A stretch of 64,000 bases of DNA, taken from positions 45,875,786 to 45,939,785 of the forward strand of contig QCXZ01000041.1 in NCBI GenBank assembly GCA_025024175.1, written 5' to 3'. The stretch comes from Rhyzopertha dominica (taxonomy: Eukaryota > Arthropoda > Insecta > Coleoptera > Bostrichidae). How positions within the stretch are numbered: the stretch's first letter is position 1; each line of letters opens with the position of its first letter. Both the position numbers and the translations under genes were made by a program. Of this stretch, positions 44,883-56,329 are shown in pieces. Below the pieces are notes generated by a model, which was given only the letters and a program-made list of their open reading frames with translations, searched no databases and was not told where the DNA came from.

Positions 44883-47530
44883 TATTGTCACTCTAAATAT
44901 TATGTTTGAGAATAAACTGTCACTGTTAATGTCATATTTTTATAAAGTTGACTTTTGATCGCAATATTGTACTGCAGTCCTGTGTATCGGTTAGGTGTCA
45001 AGTTGTAAATTGATAGATCTCACTTTGGACATTTACTTCTCTACTTTTTGATTGCCTTTTATGTCTAGTGTCATAATGGTTGAATTTCTTAGATAATAAG
45101 GCTCGAATGAAAGAAAAATACATACGGTTCTATAAAAAAAATCATCTCTTTGCCATAGCGTTTTAATCTTCTGAAAATAAATCTCTTTTTATATCTTCTT
45201 AAGTTATCTGTTTCAGCGTTTTTTTTTATTTATAACCGTTGTTTTGAATTATTTCCGTTATTAGATTCTAAGAGGTTCAAAAGTGGCGAAATGCGAATTA
45301 CGTAAGCTTTCACAGTTAGGGTTGGATTGAAATCTTTTTAGATTTTAGAAATAGAGTGGTTGTTTCGTCCCTCTGTTGTAAGGGGCATCTTCAGCACAAT
45401 AATAACATCCAACAACGCTTGAAGAACGTCGGAAGTAAGCCAAATTCTAGATTCGCATAAGAATGAAGCATCAAGAATTTTTTGTAGTTAAAGGCGATTG
45501 ATTGTTCGCTATTGTAATTCATATAAAATGCATTCAAACAGACTCGGATTCTGCTACGTATATTACTTCTATTATCGTACTATAAATTGACATCTTGCAT
45601 TTGTTTTCAGACTTGGTACCCTTCTTACCTACCACGTCTTCAAAGATAGTTTTCAGCAGCTCTTTAATGTGGAAATAATGAAACACCCGTTGCGATGCAA
45701 TATCGGTCAGCAGTGTTTATTTCCTTGTTTATTGTCTTGCTGCATTGCGAGATTACTAAGAAAATGCCGTGTTTTCTGAAAACTGCGTGAAATTGTGCAA
45801 CGAATCGTTGTTAACCTGTTTATGGTGATAATGTACACAAAGTGCAGCCGACTGCTTGTACAAAGATATTGTTATTCGTGCACTATTAATTTGCTTGCTT
45901 TAACTATGTACAAACGCTTCTAACCTTGTTGAATAAAAACTTGTTAATAATTTTCGCTTTGTGGAAGTTTTCTGGTCATTTAAATCTTTGAAATTTAATT
46001 TGAATAAGTCATTGTAGAATGTTACTATTTAATTAGAATATTGCAAATCGATTAGTGTGGCCAGCGCTTGGCCAAATTGCGCAAAAAGCAATGCAATATT
46101 TAATTCAGGTGATAAGTTATAGTAGTAAAATCATTAGGTATCATCTGTAATGCTAAAACTGGGATATTATAATATTCACTAATAACAATCATTTATAAAT
46201 GTATTCCATTCCATTTCAATGAACATGATAAAAGCATAATATGTGATTGGAAAGGTACCTAGTTTTAAAATCGACAGCAAATTGCTATAAAGCAGGTTTA
46301 GATAGTTGCTGCAAGTAGTTTCCTTGTAGGTTAATGATATGATTAAGAGAGTGAAATGTATTCGCATATATTTTAGGTACTTGCATTTCAAAAATGAGGA
46401 GGTGCATTTGTAACAACTAAAGAATTGTTGCAATTGATATGCGAAATAATTGTGACACTACGCGTGTTATCAATTGCATTTAAGGAAAATAGCCCATATT
46501 TCTAATGGCTATGACATATTATCTACTTCTTTATGTTGCAATACTATTGACATGGCTTTGTAAATAGCTGCGTATATTTGTTTTGCTTTTGTTATTTACA
46601 GTTCAAGTAAATACCTCATATTGCTTCACTATTTTGCAGATATTGCTGGAGTAGTTAATCAAGTAGCTCAAGAAACATAACAATTCAACCAAATTTATCG
46701 ATTTCACGCTTTACTCGCTTAGCTGAAAGCAATAGATATTTATAAATATTGCAAATATTATTGGTGTCTGTTTTAGTATTGCAACTAGACAAAATAAAAT
46801 TTCACTTGTAAGTGAATTCCAGTTCTGTGACTCCATCTTAACTAGTTTTTGAATACTGACTTGATCATTTTCTTTTACAAAAGGGAAGAGGGGCGAACTT
46901 TCTTGCTTATTTTGTTTTGTTTGTGGCTCCATGATGTGAGGTTAACCTAACCTTCTCTAGGTAACATGTTTGAATATATGACACTATGTTGAATTGTTGA
47001 GCCCCCTTGAAGAAAATTGTTTGACTTTCTTTATATGCAAATATTTTAAATGCTTGTGCCTCCAATCAATTGATGTGATTTTGACCACCATGTGTTTTTT
47101 GAATTTTTGTCCTAAATTTAGCGATTGTCTGTGAGTATTTACTGTTTGTAGATTTGTACGATTTTAAAATTGTATTATTTAACCAGAGCGCTGGTGAAGG
47201 GTCAATTTGTGCTCGAATTATAGGCATTAGCTAAAAAAAAAACTTCACATTTCATTTCCCATTCTATTGCCACATACTGCCACATACCCAAGCTACACGC
47301 GGTTTAAAAAGTAGACGTTGATAGTATTGCAGTTCTCAAGATTCATCTTGTTGTTTGCGTACACTTAGTGACCCGTAAAAGAAACTTCAGACAAATGATG
47401 CGAAAACTGATAAACACTCCATAACTTCCTAAGATAATTTATGAACTCCCATTATCGGCCATGACGCAGAAACAAATCTCCTCGAGTTTGCCGATGAAAA
47501 ATTGCCGCATAAAAACTGGCTGTAATAAAG
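44883..47530. other. AT-rich spacer with one degenerate hammerhead-like motif
   Basis: No gene was recognised across this 2.6-kb stretch, and its short minus-strand frames are unremarkable. A hammerhead-like motif is annotated separately near 45.36-45.40 kb. Confidence 0.35.
45350..45397 (-). ncRNA. Degenerate hammerhead-like motif
   Basis: On the minus strand the order is GTG, CTGAAGA, an extra T, GCCCCTT as stem II with GAGGGAC, then GAAAC, AAC and CAC. Stem I has three pairs, and the cleavage triplet GTC has changed to AAC. It resembles the 7.2-kb motif and is probably the remnant of a PLE terminal repeat. Confidence 0.35.
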
Positions 47531-47830
47531 CTAATCAAATCGGGCGTCTATCTCTCAGAGTGCCGTTCATTACTCAGACACTTGCTCCGTTCCAGCTACG
47601 AGACAGCATTTAATCGATGGGAAATAACAAGGAAAGCGTTTTAACGGGACGATTCCGTTTTTGTTCGGAAAAATCTTACTGTACATTCGCCCTAATGGGC
47701 CCTGTGGGGCCTGGGGTTAACCACCGAAGGGCTGATCCGTATGCACGAGAAATTGTCGTTTAAATGCGTCTGCCTTGATGGTCCTGGTTACCTAGCAGTC
47801 GCGTTACTAAGGATGGAAGTCCTAGTTTGT
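47530..47830. other. GC-richer island, possible conserved non-coding element
   Basis: This GC-richer block contains GGGCCCTGTGGGGCCTGGGG and no convincing frame. Function is not shown. Confidence 0.3.
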
Positions 47831-48172
47831 GTTGGGGTACAAGTATAAGAGCTCCAACCTCAGAGTTCATTGAATTATGCGCGATACTTGAGGTTTCTTT
47901 AATTTCACGTTGTTCCTTATTGACACTGATCCCACTGGACTGTTATCTATAAGGTTATTCCAAAGCTGTGTAATATGACAACTTAATTACGGGGGTCACG
48001 TCAAAATTCGTGCACACAAAACACCGCTCAAAAATTAAACTTATATTAAAAAAAAATGCAATAAGGTCGTTTAATATAATCTTCTTGCATATCCAAAACA
48101 CGTTTCCATCGCTTCGGCAGTAATGTAATTCGTTAAATACACCATCTTTGTCGAGATGTTTTGTTACGTTTC

Positions 48173-49014
48173 TAAACGACTCTAGTAAACCAAATGATCA
48201 AAACACTTACCTGAAAGGTAACAAGAATAAGAGTGCGTCGGCTAACTTAGTTAGGGGGTGAGTAAACAAATAGAGAAGAAATGCTAACTTATCTTAAATT
48301 ATAAATGGGCGCCAGACAGTCCTACCCTGCACTCAACGTATTATCTGCTTCAGACTGTCACAAAGCAAAATTGAAGGCAAAGATAATAATGTTTTGATCA
48401 CTGAAATTACAATGCACTAACGAAAAGAAAAACCTGAATACCTTAGAACTCTGTTTATTAATATAAATTCATATCAAAAGAAATACACTAATAATGAGTT
48501 GTAATACACTGCAAACTGCAACCAGAATAAAATGTAGCTATCTCTAGAATTGATATTCAGTAATAATTCACTATAAAGACCAAACTAAGGTTTGATTGCG
48601 CAATCGCTCCCTTACACAACATAAATACACTTAATTCTAAAACAACGTTCAACAATTAAGAACAGCTAATCATTCAAAAATCTCCAAAAGAATCTAAATG
48701 TATTCACACTAATCAAAAATCGAGCACTTACTTAAAATTCAGATCACCCGAATTACTCCGGCTAAGCCGATATGCCAAATTAGACCAAAATTTCAAGTGA
48801 CTGTTCAGCTCTGCACGTGCGATCGAAAGTGAAGTATTTTCCGCCCGATAAAAATGGAATTTAGAGAAAAATGCGTCGCAAGAAATGGTAAAAGGCTGCT
48901 GGGCAGAAAATACGCCTACAAGGTGGCAACCAACTACAATGTAGAACAGCGATGTTAATTGACGACGCATTGCACCCCTAACGTTAAATATCAGCGAAAA
49001 TTTTAATTGTTATA
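48173..49014. mobile_element. Unclassified 842-bp insertion with 5-bp target duplication
   Basis: Comparison with mariner copy 1 shows foreign DNA here. GTTTC is present at both edges (48168-48172 and 49015-49019). The insert starts TAAACGACTC and ends AATTGTTATA, so it lacks the TG..CA of LTRs and has no obvious terminal inverted repeats. A TGGCGCC-type word near 48310 (minus) recalls a primer-binding site, but it stands alone. On the minus strand an 80-codon frame (48970-48728) begins with a hydrophobic, signal-peptide-like stretch (FYIVVGCHLVGVFSA). I recognise no family. A 5-bp duplication suits several LTR and DNA element groups. Confidence 0.65.
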
Positions 49015-49177
49015 GTTTCACTAGTTGGAACGCATATGCTGTTGTAGGGATTTTATCCTTCCAAGCCAATAAATCGGACTTCACGAAATTCTACTTTCCA
49101 CTAGAGGAATAGAACAGAACTAAATCTGGAGGATTCATAACAGGGCTGCACGAAGGATGTGGAAGAAATTCACAGCA

Positions 49178-50038
49178 TATGTTGAATGGATTAAGCATTC
49201 CGTGTTTTATAGTTTAATAAACAGACTAATAAATATACCACTTAGAAAAGAAAGTTTCGAAAAAGAATTGACGACAATTAAACAAATAGCCTTTAACAAT
49301 GGATACGACACAAAAATTGTGGACCAAATACTTAAAAGGAGCATATTTTTGCCGCAGTAAATTATGTCAAAGGAGTTAGTGTTTGTGTTAAAAATAGGCT
49401 TAATAGACTCGGAATAAAAGCAATAGAGGTTAATAAGTGCAATTTTGGAGGTCTGCTAGTTAACAATAAACCAAAATACAATAAATTGAACAAAAACGGC
49501 ATTTACCAAATAAAATGCATGCAATGTGACATGATATACATAGGACAATCAGGTAGAGCTATTAAAAGCAGAATTAAAGAACACGTTTCGAATATAAATT
49601 CAAACAAAAGCACAACAGGTTTTGCTCACCATTGCATAAGAAATAACAACAACTTAGATGAAAACGACGTCAAAATTTTGCATTGCGAAAGGAAAGGTAA
49701 AAAACTGAACCTTTTAAAACTTTTGGAAATTAAAAAAGCTCAGCATCAGAAAAAACATTTGGCAAATACACAAATAGAAATTCCCACGTCCAGTACGCCT
49801 TTGATATTGCCGAAATTATAAAGTCGACCTTCAAACCCAGGCGAGAGATTTTACAACTGTATTTTACAACCCCTGTAAAAAAAGGGGATACAAACAAAAT
49901 TCTGCACATCTGAGTTTAGTATAACGCTGTTATCTCTTTGACAATGACCGTTCTAGGTCGAAACGATCGTCAGAGTTATCTGATAAATCAAGTTAGACAT
50001 ACGTTCAATCAATCAGCTTGTTTCCAAGCTACCTAATT
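49178..50038 (+). mobile_element. Penelope-like element family B, 5'-truncated copy with target duplication
   Basis: The 12-bp word AAATTCACAGCA flanks the insert (49166-49177 and 50039-50050) and belongs to the mariner host. The insert begins in the end of the reverse transcriptase (VFYSLINRLINIPLRKESFE). It loses about 70 bp after IVDQILKR compared with the 56.3-kb copy. It continues through VKGVSVCVKNRLNRLGIKA to a nearly whole GIY-YIG endonuclease at 49486-49821 (GIYQIKC, then MIYIGQSGRAIKSRIKEH). A hammerhead-like motif lies 110 bp downstream, and the element ends about 60 bp after it. The GIY, YIG and following Arg residues are intact, but the catalytic RT is truncated away, so this copy is dead on arrival. 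Confidence 0.9.
49934..49976 (+). ncRNA. Hammerhead-like motif of PLE-B with variant core
   Basis: Stem I is CTCT (49934-49937) with AGAG (49972-49975). The core reads TTGACAA (49938-49944) where CTGANGA is expected. One extra T follows. Stem II is GACC/GGTC (49946-49949 and 49956-49959) with a six-base loop. GAAAC is at 49960-49964, a GATC loop follows, and GTC is at 49969-49971, giving a two-pair stem III. Positions 3 and 8, which pair in active hammerheads, are both changed (C to T and G to A), keeping them complementary. Confidence 0.55.
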
Positions 50039-50430
50039 AAATTCACAGCAGTTCTTCTCGCAAACTCCTTTGGCTGACACTGCATTATGCGATTAAGCGT
50101 TATGATGTATCTTTTTGGTATTTGTCTATTGCTTATTTGTCCATGCGATCCTCTTCCATTAGTGTAGCCACAACAGCAGCAAAAGTGTTGTCGGTAGCTG
50201 GATGAGGTCTCCAACTTCTGTGGTCGTCTTTAACACTAGTTCAACGCTCTGGAACGCTTACTCCATCAAGTTACTGTTGAATCATTCACACACGACTTCT
50301 GTCAAGCTTCTTGTAGCGCACCGTGAATTTCCGCAACCTTTTTTTCGCGCAGTGTTTCAATTTTCATATACGCACATTAGTCCGATACACTGAACTGCCC
50401 GCACTCTATATATAGCTAAGTGATGTCCCA

Positions 50431-50640
50431 ATGATAGACTTTTATAATTAGACAATAAATGGCAATTTGTATTTATTCTGACTTCTAAAATAAATGTGAA
50501 GTTTAGGGTACATTTTTGATTCTTACATTTTTATTTTTACAAATTGTATGTTTCCAACAACCCTTTGTGATCAAATTATCAATGCTACGGTAATTTGATA
50601 AAAAGTTCGCTTATGCTGTTGCTTTTACGTTCCCCATCTC
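50431..50640. other. AT-rich spacer
   Basis: No gene recognised. Confidence 0.4.
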
Positions 50641-50900
50641 CGCCGCGTTGAATCGCTCGTCGCTGTACACAAATTCCATAACAATGAACACACCTTCAGA
50701 AGTCATAAGTATTTAACTTTTTCTTGGTGTATTTTAATTCGCTTGTCACAAAATGAACGCAAACAATAAACTGATAAATTGACGGGCTGAGGCTGACGTA
50801 TGACGCGCTGACACCAGATGTAAACAAGCAGCCATTTACAAGACACCTGACGTCACGGCCAATATGTTCGGGTTCTGGCGGTCTCGCTATATTCACATTT
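50640..50900. other. GC-richer island with TGACGTCA site
   Basis: This block includes CTGACGTCACGG, a CRE/ATF-like site, among other GC-rich words, and a 66-codon minus frame of no known family. It may be a promoter or enhancer, but nothing downstream confirms a gene. Confidence 0.3.
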
Positions 50901-51289
50901 TTAATATAAAAAATACACCTTACGATCCATTTTTGGATTTTTAAGCTGTCACAGCTATTTTGTGGATTAGATGCTACCCATTAATATGCAATTTAATAAA
51001 ATATAAATACATGGCAAATACCCAATTCCTTATACATCCTATGCATTATGGATAAATTTGGAGATATCTACGTTTGCACTATAACCAACCTTTTGGTTCC
51101 TTTTGCATCGCATTCTTTAGTTTCAGGAACTCGTATGTTGATGTCGAACTTCTTTGTTATTATATCAAGCCTTCTTTGTCGTCTAAGTTTTAATTAAACT
51201 GCGTTAGGGCACCCTACCGTTTGCTTCAGCTGCATTTTTTCAGTTTACCTGAAACACCGTAGTAATGACGACACTGTTGTATCCTAATG

Positions 51290-51600
51290 ACTGCCGTTCC
51301 CCATTGTGTTCGTGAACTCTGGCGTTCCTGCATAGTTCAGCCCCCCGGCACACTTAGCATGCATGCTGGAGCACAACCATCTGCCTCGGATGAGGTTTAG
51401 GTCAGCAGCCATTATGTGTCACTTTATCCACCTCGTCATTGCCGTAATGACACTTGAATTGGTGGTCTGGAGAGTTGGAGCGCGTACGCCGGAAACACTT
51501 TATTGGATAAATGCGTATAACTCGATGGAGTCAATAAAATTTAATTTGCGCGGTCAAAAACTTTAAACGTGCAACCGCTCGGACGCAAAATGCTTGGCTT
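51290..51600. other. GC-richer island, possible conserved non-coding element
   Basis: This GC-richer block carries a 67-codon plus frame without recognisable similarity and palindromic words (GCATGCATGC). Role unknown. Confidence 0.3.
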
Positions 51601-51799
51601 GTTAATGTAATAAGTGAGCAAGAACAAAAGGGCTGGGTAAAAGATTTTGCGAAGTCTAAGTTGAAAGTGCAGTTTTCTCTTATTTGACATGAGTCACTTT
51701 TAGTATCGGGAAGGTTTAATATTTGTTTTGGATGCACTGAAGCATGCTGATTTGATATGTCAAATTAAAGCTAAAACTGCTTGAAAAATGATCAAAAAC

Positions 51800-54700
51800 A
51801 AATTTGGAGCCATGTATAATCTTGCTGTAATTAAAACGCCAGACGATCTACATCTACAAGATATAGATGACCTAAAGAATAAGCAAATGGGTTAGCCACA
51901 TTCATAAAAAACATGCGGTTTGCCAAATTTCATCTACACACACAATGTAAGTGCCGTTTTCCAAAATGACTAGGAGCTATTAAGAAAGCCTTTTTAACAG
52001 CTACATCCGAATTGCATCGAAAATTCAGCATCGCAGCAACTCTTTAATTAATTACTCGTATTAAAGATAACGAGTAATATAATCGAGCAATTCGAGATAG
52101 AGGATGGAAATTTTACCCAGATTTAGAATTTTTTAGCTCAAGCCGTTGGACCAAACGAGACTGATAAAATTGAAAGTTTTAGGCTCTGTAAGACGCACCA
52201 AGTTCACTAAGTAATTTTTTTAATTCGATATTTTGATACTTTCAATACATTTGATACTACTAATACACTTTCATCAGATACGCATTAGGAAAGAAGACCA
52301 AAATGCCCTCAGCTTCCTTTAGTTTTCAAGAAAGAATTCAGAGAAAAATACGAAGAATTCAAGATACGGGAAATGATATTTGGAGCAGTATCATCGCCCT
52401 TTACTGCTCAATATTATATATAGAATAAGAATGCAAATGAATTTATCGATATCTACCCACAAGCTGTGAATGCTATATTGCACAAACATTATATGGACGA
52501 CTATCTGGATTGTGCTGATAGCGAAGACGAAGCTATATTCCTAGCGAGAGAAGTAAAAGAGATATATAGAAAAGGGGGGTTTGATTTTTGCAGTTGGGTC
52601 AGCAATTGTCGAGAATTATTAGAAGAATTAGGAAGGAAACCCGAAAGATATCTAGAAAGTGACGGAGAAAGGATACTGGGAATTAAATGGCTTCCGCATA
52701 AAGATAACTAGAGTGTTTCTGCCCAATTTAGTAAGATAGAAAATGAATTAGTAAATGAAAACAGAAAGCCAACGAAGAGCCAAGTTTTGAGAGTCCTGAT
52801 GTCCGTATTCGATCCCTTGGTTCTCATAGCATACTACAATATTATTATAAGAGGCAAAATTTTTCTACAAAAAATTTGGAAAACCAAGGCTGCATGGGAT
52901 ACTGAAATACCCGATGAAATATATTTGAAATGGAAGATTTGGACTCAAGACATGAAGAAGATTAAAGACTTGCAAATTCTATGCTGCTACAATGTGGATT
53001 ATAGGCAAGGAGATTATGTACAGTTGCATATGTTCTGTAATGCAAGCTTCCAGGCGATGGCATCTGCTCCATACTTTGGTTTCAGAGGAGCATATGGAAT
53101 TAAAATAGTACTCGTCATTTGTAAAACAAAGGTTGCTCCGATGCGAAAATCACGATACCAAAGCTAGAACTACAAGCAGCTATACTGGCAACACGTTTGG
53201 CATCATTGGTTCGTGAAAGTATAACTTAAGATAAAAACTAGATACTTCTGGACCGACTCGATGGTAGTATTAGGATGGATTCGAAATGAAGCAAAAAATT
53301 TGAAGGGTTTCGTATACAACAAGGTTTTTGAAAGGAATTGTAATGCAGATCAGTTGTTCTGGATTACGTCAAAATTAAACACAGCGGATCTTGCAAAACG
53401 GGACACTGATCCTCTGCTTTACAAGAGTGACTCTGTTCATGGCTTATTGGACTAGAATTTCTGTACTAAGATGAGGATAACTGTTTTAAAGAAATCTTTA
53501 AATCTTTGTAACAACTACAGAATTTTCACATCTCCTAGGCACTGGAAGGTTCTCAAAACTAACATATGCAGTTCGTGCACTGGCTTATATTTCAAGATTT
53601 ATAGATTGCTGTAAGCACAAAATTGAAAGGTTGAAGATAAACCAAATGATGGAGAATTAGCTGTCAAAGAACTTAAGCAGGCAGAAGTGGTATAGCGGAA
53701 GAAATCTCAACGCGACAGTTTTTTGGAAGAAATCATTATACTGAAACGAAACCAACAAGCAGATTCTACCGTCTTTCAGTAACTACCAAAGAGGGTCTCT
53801 TAACTATTGATGGTCGCACGAATGAATCACTAGAATTGGTAGAAAGTACGAAAAGATCCCATAATGTTAGATGGAAAGCATCCAATTACTAGGCTTCTTA
53901 ATACTTCCACTGTAGGTTTGAACACAAAGGACGGGGCTTGGTCCTTAATGAACTGAGGTAAAATTTTTGGATAGTTCAGGTAAGAAGCGCAATAGACAGC
54001 GTAACTAAAGAATGCTCTTATTGCAAAGTATGAAAGAGTAAGTATGTTACTTACGAAATTGGCCGAATACCAAAATTTAGAGTAGAAGACCACCCAGACC
54101 ATTCACATACTGCAATGGACTATTCTGGACCAATGAATGTTGCTGTTGGCAGGAGGAGAGATAAGCGTTACGGTGTGCTGTTTACATGTCTATCTGTACG
54201 AGCGATTCACATAGAAATAACAAGAGGATTTAACCACAGATTCCACAATACTTGCTCTAAGAAGAATCGCAGCAAGAAGGGGAGAACCTGAAACAATATG
54301 GAGCGACAACGGTACGAATACGTCACATATGGTGACGCTTGGGAGATGATGGTACGATCAGTTAAAGATAATTTGAAAGTGGTTTAAAAAAAACCGTTCC
54401 GAGATTTGAAGTGCTAAATACCGTGTTAATGGAAGTAGAAAATATTGCCAACAGCCGGCCTATAACTTGCGTGTCAAACAAACCCGAAGATACTGCTAGT
54501 CTAACGCCAAACAGTTTTCTAGTAGGATCATCGAGTACCTTCAGAAGATTTGGTGTTAATAATTGTAAAAATAGGAAAGTGGAAGTGGAAGTGGAAATAT
54601 AGCCAATTTCTTGCAGATCAGTTTTGGAAACGCTGGGTGTGGAAATATTTGCCTACTTCAACAAAAAGAAGTAAATGGTTCGACAAAGGCCAGTCATTAA

Positions 54701-54865
54701 AAATGGAGAGTTGGTTGTTATAGTGGATAATACTATGCTAGGGAACAGCTAGATCAGAGGAATGATAGTAGCGATGTGTCCTGGTAAAGATGGGCAAACA
54801 AGGGTGGTGGATGTTAAAACGAAATGCTGTTTTTTTAAGCGATTTGTAACAACTTCTCCATAAGA
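51800..54865 (+). pseudogene. Ancient BEL/Pao pol relic (second lineage)
   Basis: A decayed BEL/Pao pol can be followed through several frames. The clearest part starts near 52380 (FGAVSSPFTAQYY). HYMDDYLDC carries the reverse-transcriptase active site at 52490-52501, as YMDD where the intact element has YVDD. RNase H blocks follow (FCNASFQAMASAPYF with the catalytic Asp changed to Asn near 53039, and YFWTDSMVVLGWI near 53245). The integrase core is at about 54115-54315 (MDYSGPMNV and IWSDNGT, the two Asp residues). The C-terminal NSRPITCVS, TPNSFLVG and GQTRVVDVKTK blocks end near 54865. Stops and frameshifts are abundant. The left boundary (51800) is uncertain and no LTRs were found. Confidence 0.85.
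54580..54598 (+). repeat. GTGGAA triplicate
   Basis: Three tandem GTGGAA units lie inside the old BEL relic. They are a local slippage product. Confidence 0.7.
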
Positions 54866-55350
54866 AGGTTTGTGCAAAGTATCACTTTATTGCTGGTTAA
54901 TAGGGAATTGAAAAAGTGTATTGAAAAGCGATAAGGAAATTGATGGTTTTCATTTAAAAGGATTAATGGTAACGTCATAACTTAAAAACATGGATGGAAG
55001 TTTAAAAGTAAAAAACATAAACATAACATAATTATAAATTTCGAATTTTATAGTCACTCTATATTAATACTTATATTTGCACGCCATAATAAATCAGTTG
55101 ATGGTTACTAGATGTATCAGTTTCGTATTCTATTAACTACCGCAACTAGAACAATTTAGAAAATTGAGATGGCACTCTGGATAATTGACCCATTGCGCTT
55201 GACCCACATGGTGGTATCTTAATATACAATTAATATCAATAAGTGCCTATAAGCCTATATAATTTTTGAATCTGAATAGTCAGACAAAACAACAGCTGTT
55301 CTTAACTAGTTGATTAGTGAATAGACACAAAACGGCTGTGGTACATGTCT
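54866..55350. other. AT-rich spacer
   Basis: No gene or recognisable element. Confidence 0.4.
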
Positions 55351-55925
55351 TTGTGATTGATATCCTCCACGCGTTTCCGCGATAATACTAAAACAACAGT
55401 AGCATATCAGCTAGCCCAACTGACGTTGAATAACAAATTCAATCTTCAAAGTGAACATCCTTCGGAACCGAATTTATCCAGTTTAACATATGTTAATCCT
55501 ATTCCTCCACGTCCATCTCGTCTTCCGAAATTTATCGGATCAATCTGGGTAGCCGCTCGCCTCCTAAGGTGGCTTAACATTCAGGTGCTCCCTGTTTGTT
55601 AAACGAGATCTTATTTTTTATTCCCAACTTTTCCGGTATAAATCCAATTTAATTCCGCGGGGCCGCAAAGTGTATTGCCTATATATTTTATTCCCAACGG
55701 TCGGAGCTGCATTGGGACCCGCGAATTTTATATTTTTAAGAGTGCAGAAGAAACGTTATGGTCCGGGGTCGTGTTACAGGCCGCTTTTTACGACGCATTT
55801 ATAATGCAGGGGCAGATGCGAAGCCAAAAATGAAATTGGCCGTTCTGAATAACTAAAAGGTGTTTATTTTTGGAGTGGGTTGATACTGCGGTACGCCACA
55901 ATACGTAATGGGACATTATCCGCGC
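55350..55925. other. GC-richer island, possible conserved non-coding element
   Basis: This is one of the longer GC-richer blocks. It contains ATTTATAATG-type homeodomain-like words next to CGCGGGGCCGC and GGTCCGGGGTCG. The only frame, 81 codons at 55357-55602, is unrecognised. A regulatory role is inferred from composition. Confidence 0.35.
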
Positions 55926-56329
55926 ATTCATGTCGGGAGGACGAAATTTATGCTGCTGCGCTGTATCATTTGGGATAATAATTTGAGGCTTCCGTAGACA
56001 AAGAAAAGTGAATGCAATATTTAAATTGGAAATAAAACAAAATTTTATGTATCCAGATGTAGTTGACAGAAATGACGCGGTAATATTTTATAGTCCCAAA
56101 TGTGTCACCATTGTTTATAAATGAGTCCGCAGAGTTATAAAACCAGATTGGGAATTGGAAATTTTGCACCATTTGAAGCAAGCAATAAAAAGATTTTTTA
56201 AATACTGTATGAAGAAGAGGCACTCTTACAAGAACAAGAAAACTGTCATTCTGTTATGATTTATCGAAATTTTTTTGAGGCCTTTGGATTACAGTTCTTG
56301 TATTGTTTATTTACCATCGGACTCGTGCC
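55926..56329. other. Spacer
   Basis: No supported gene. Short frames on both strands are unrecognised. Confidence 0.35.

Larger units (their letters stand above)
47985..50430 (-). pseudogene. Mariner-like copy 2, split by two insertions
   Basis: On the minus strand the same mariner family as at 3.3-4.0 kb runs from about 50430 to 47985. The N-terminal block with TSVKDDHRSWRPH lies near 50230-50185. The region around the third catalytic residue (NPPDLVLF) lies near 49130-49100. The C-terminus with the RW..VLDMQ block lies near 48110-48075. It is interrupted at 49178-50038 by a PLE-B copy and at 48173-49014 by an unknown insertion, each with target duplications. Like copy 1 it lacks the middle with the first two catalytic Asp residues. 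At the PLE junction the flanks rejoin exactly where copy 1 is continuous, so the internal deletion is older than both insertions and probably inherited from a shared non-autonomous parent. Confidence 0.8.
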
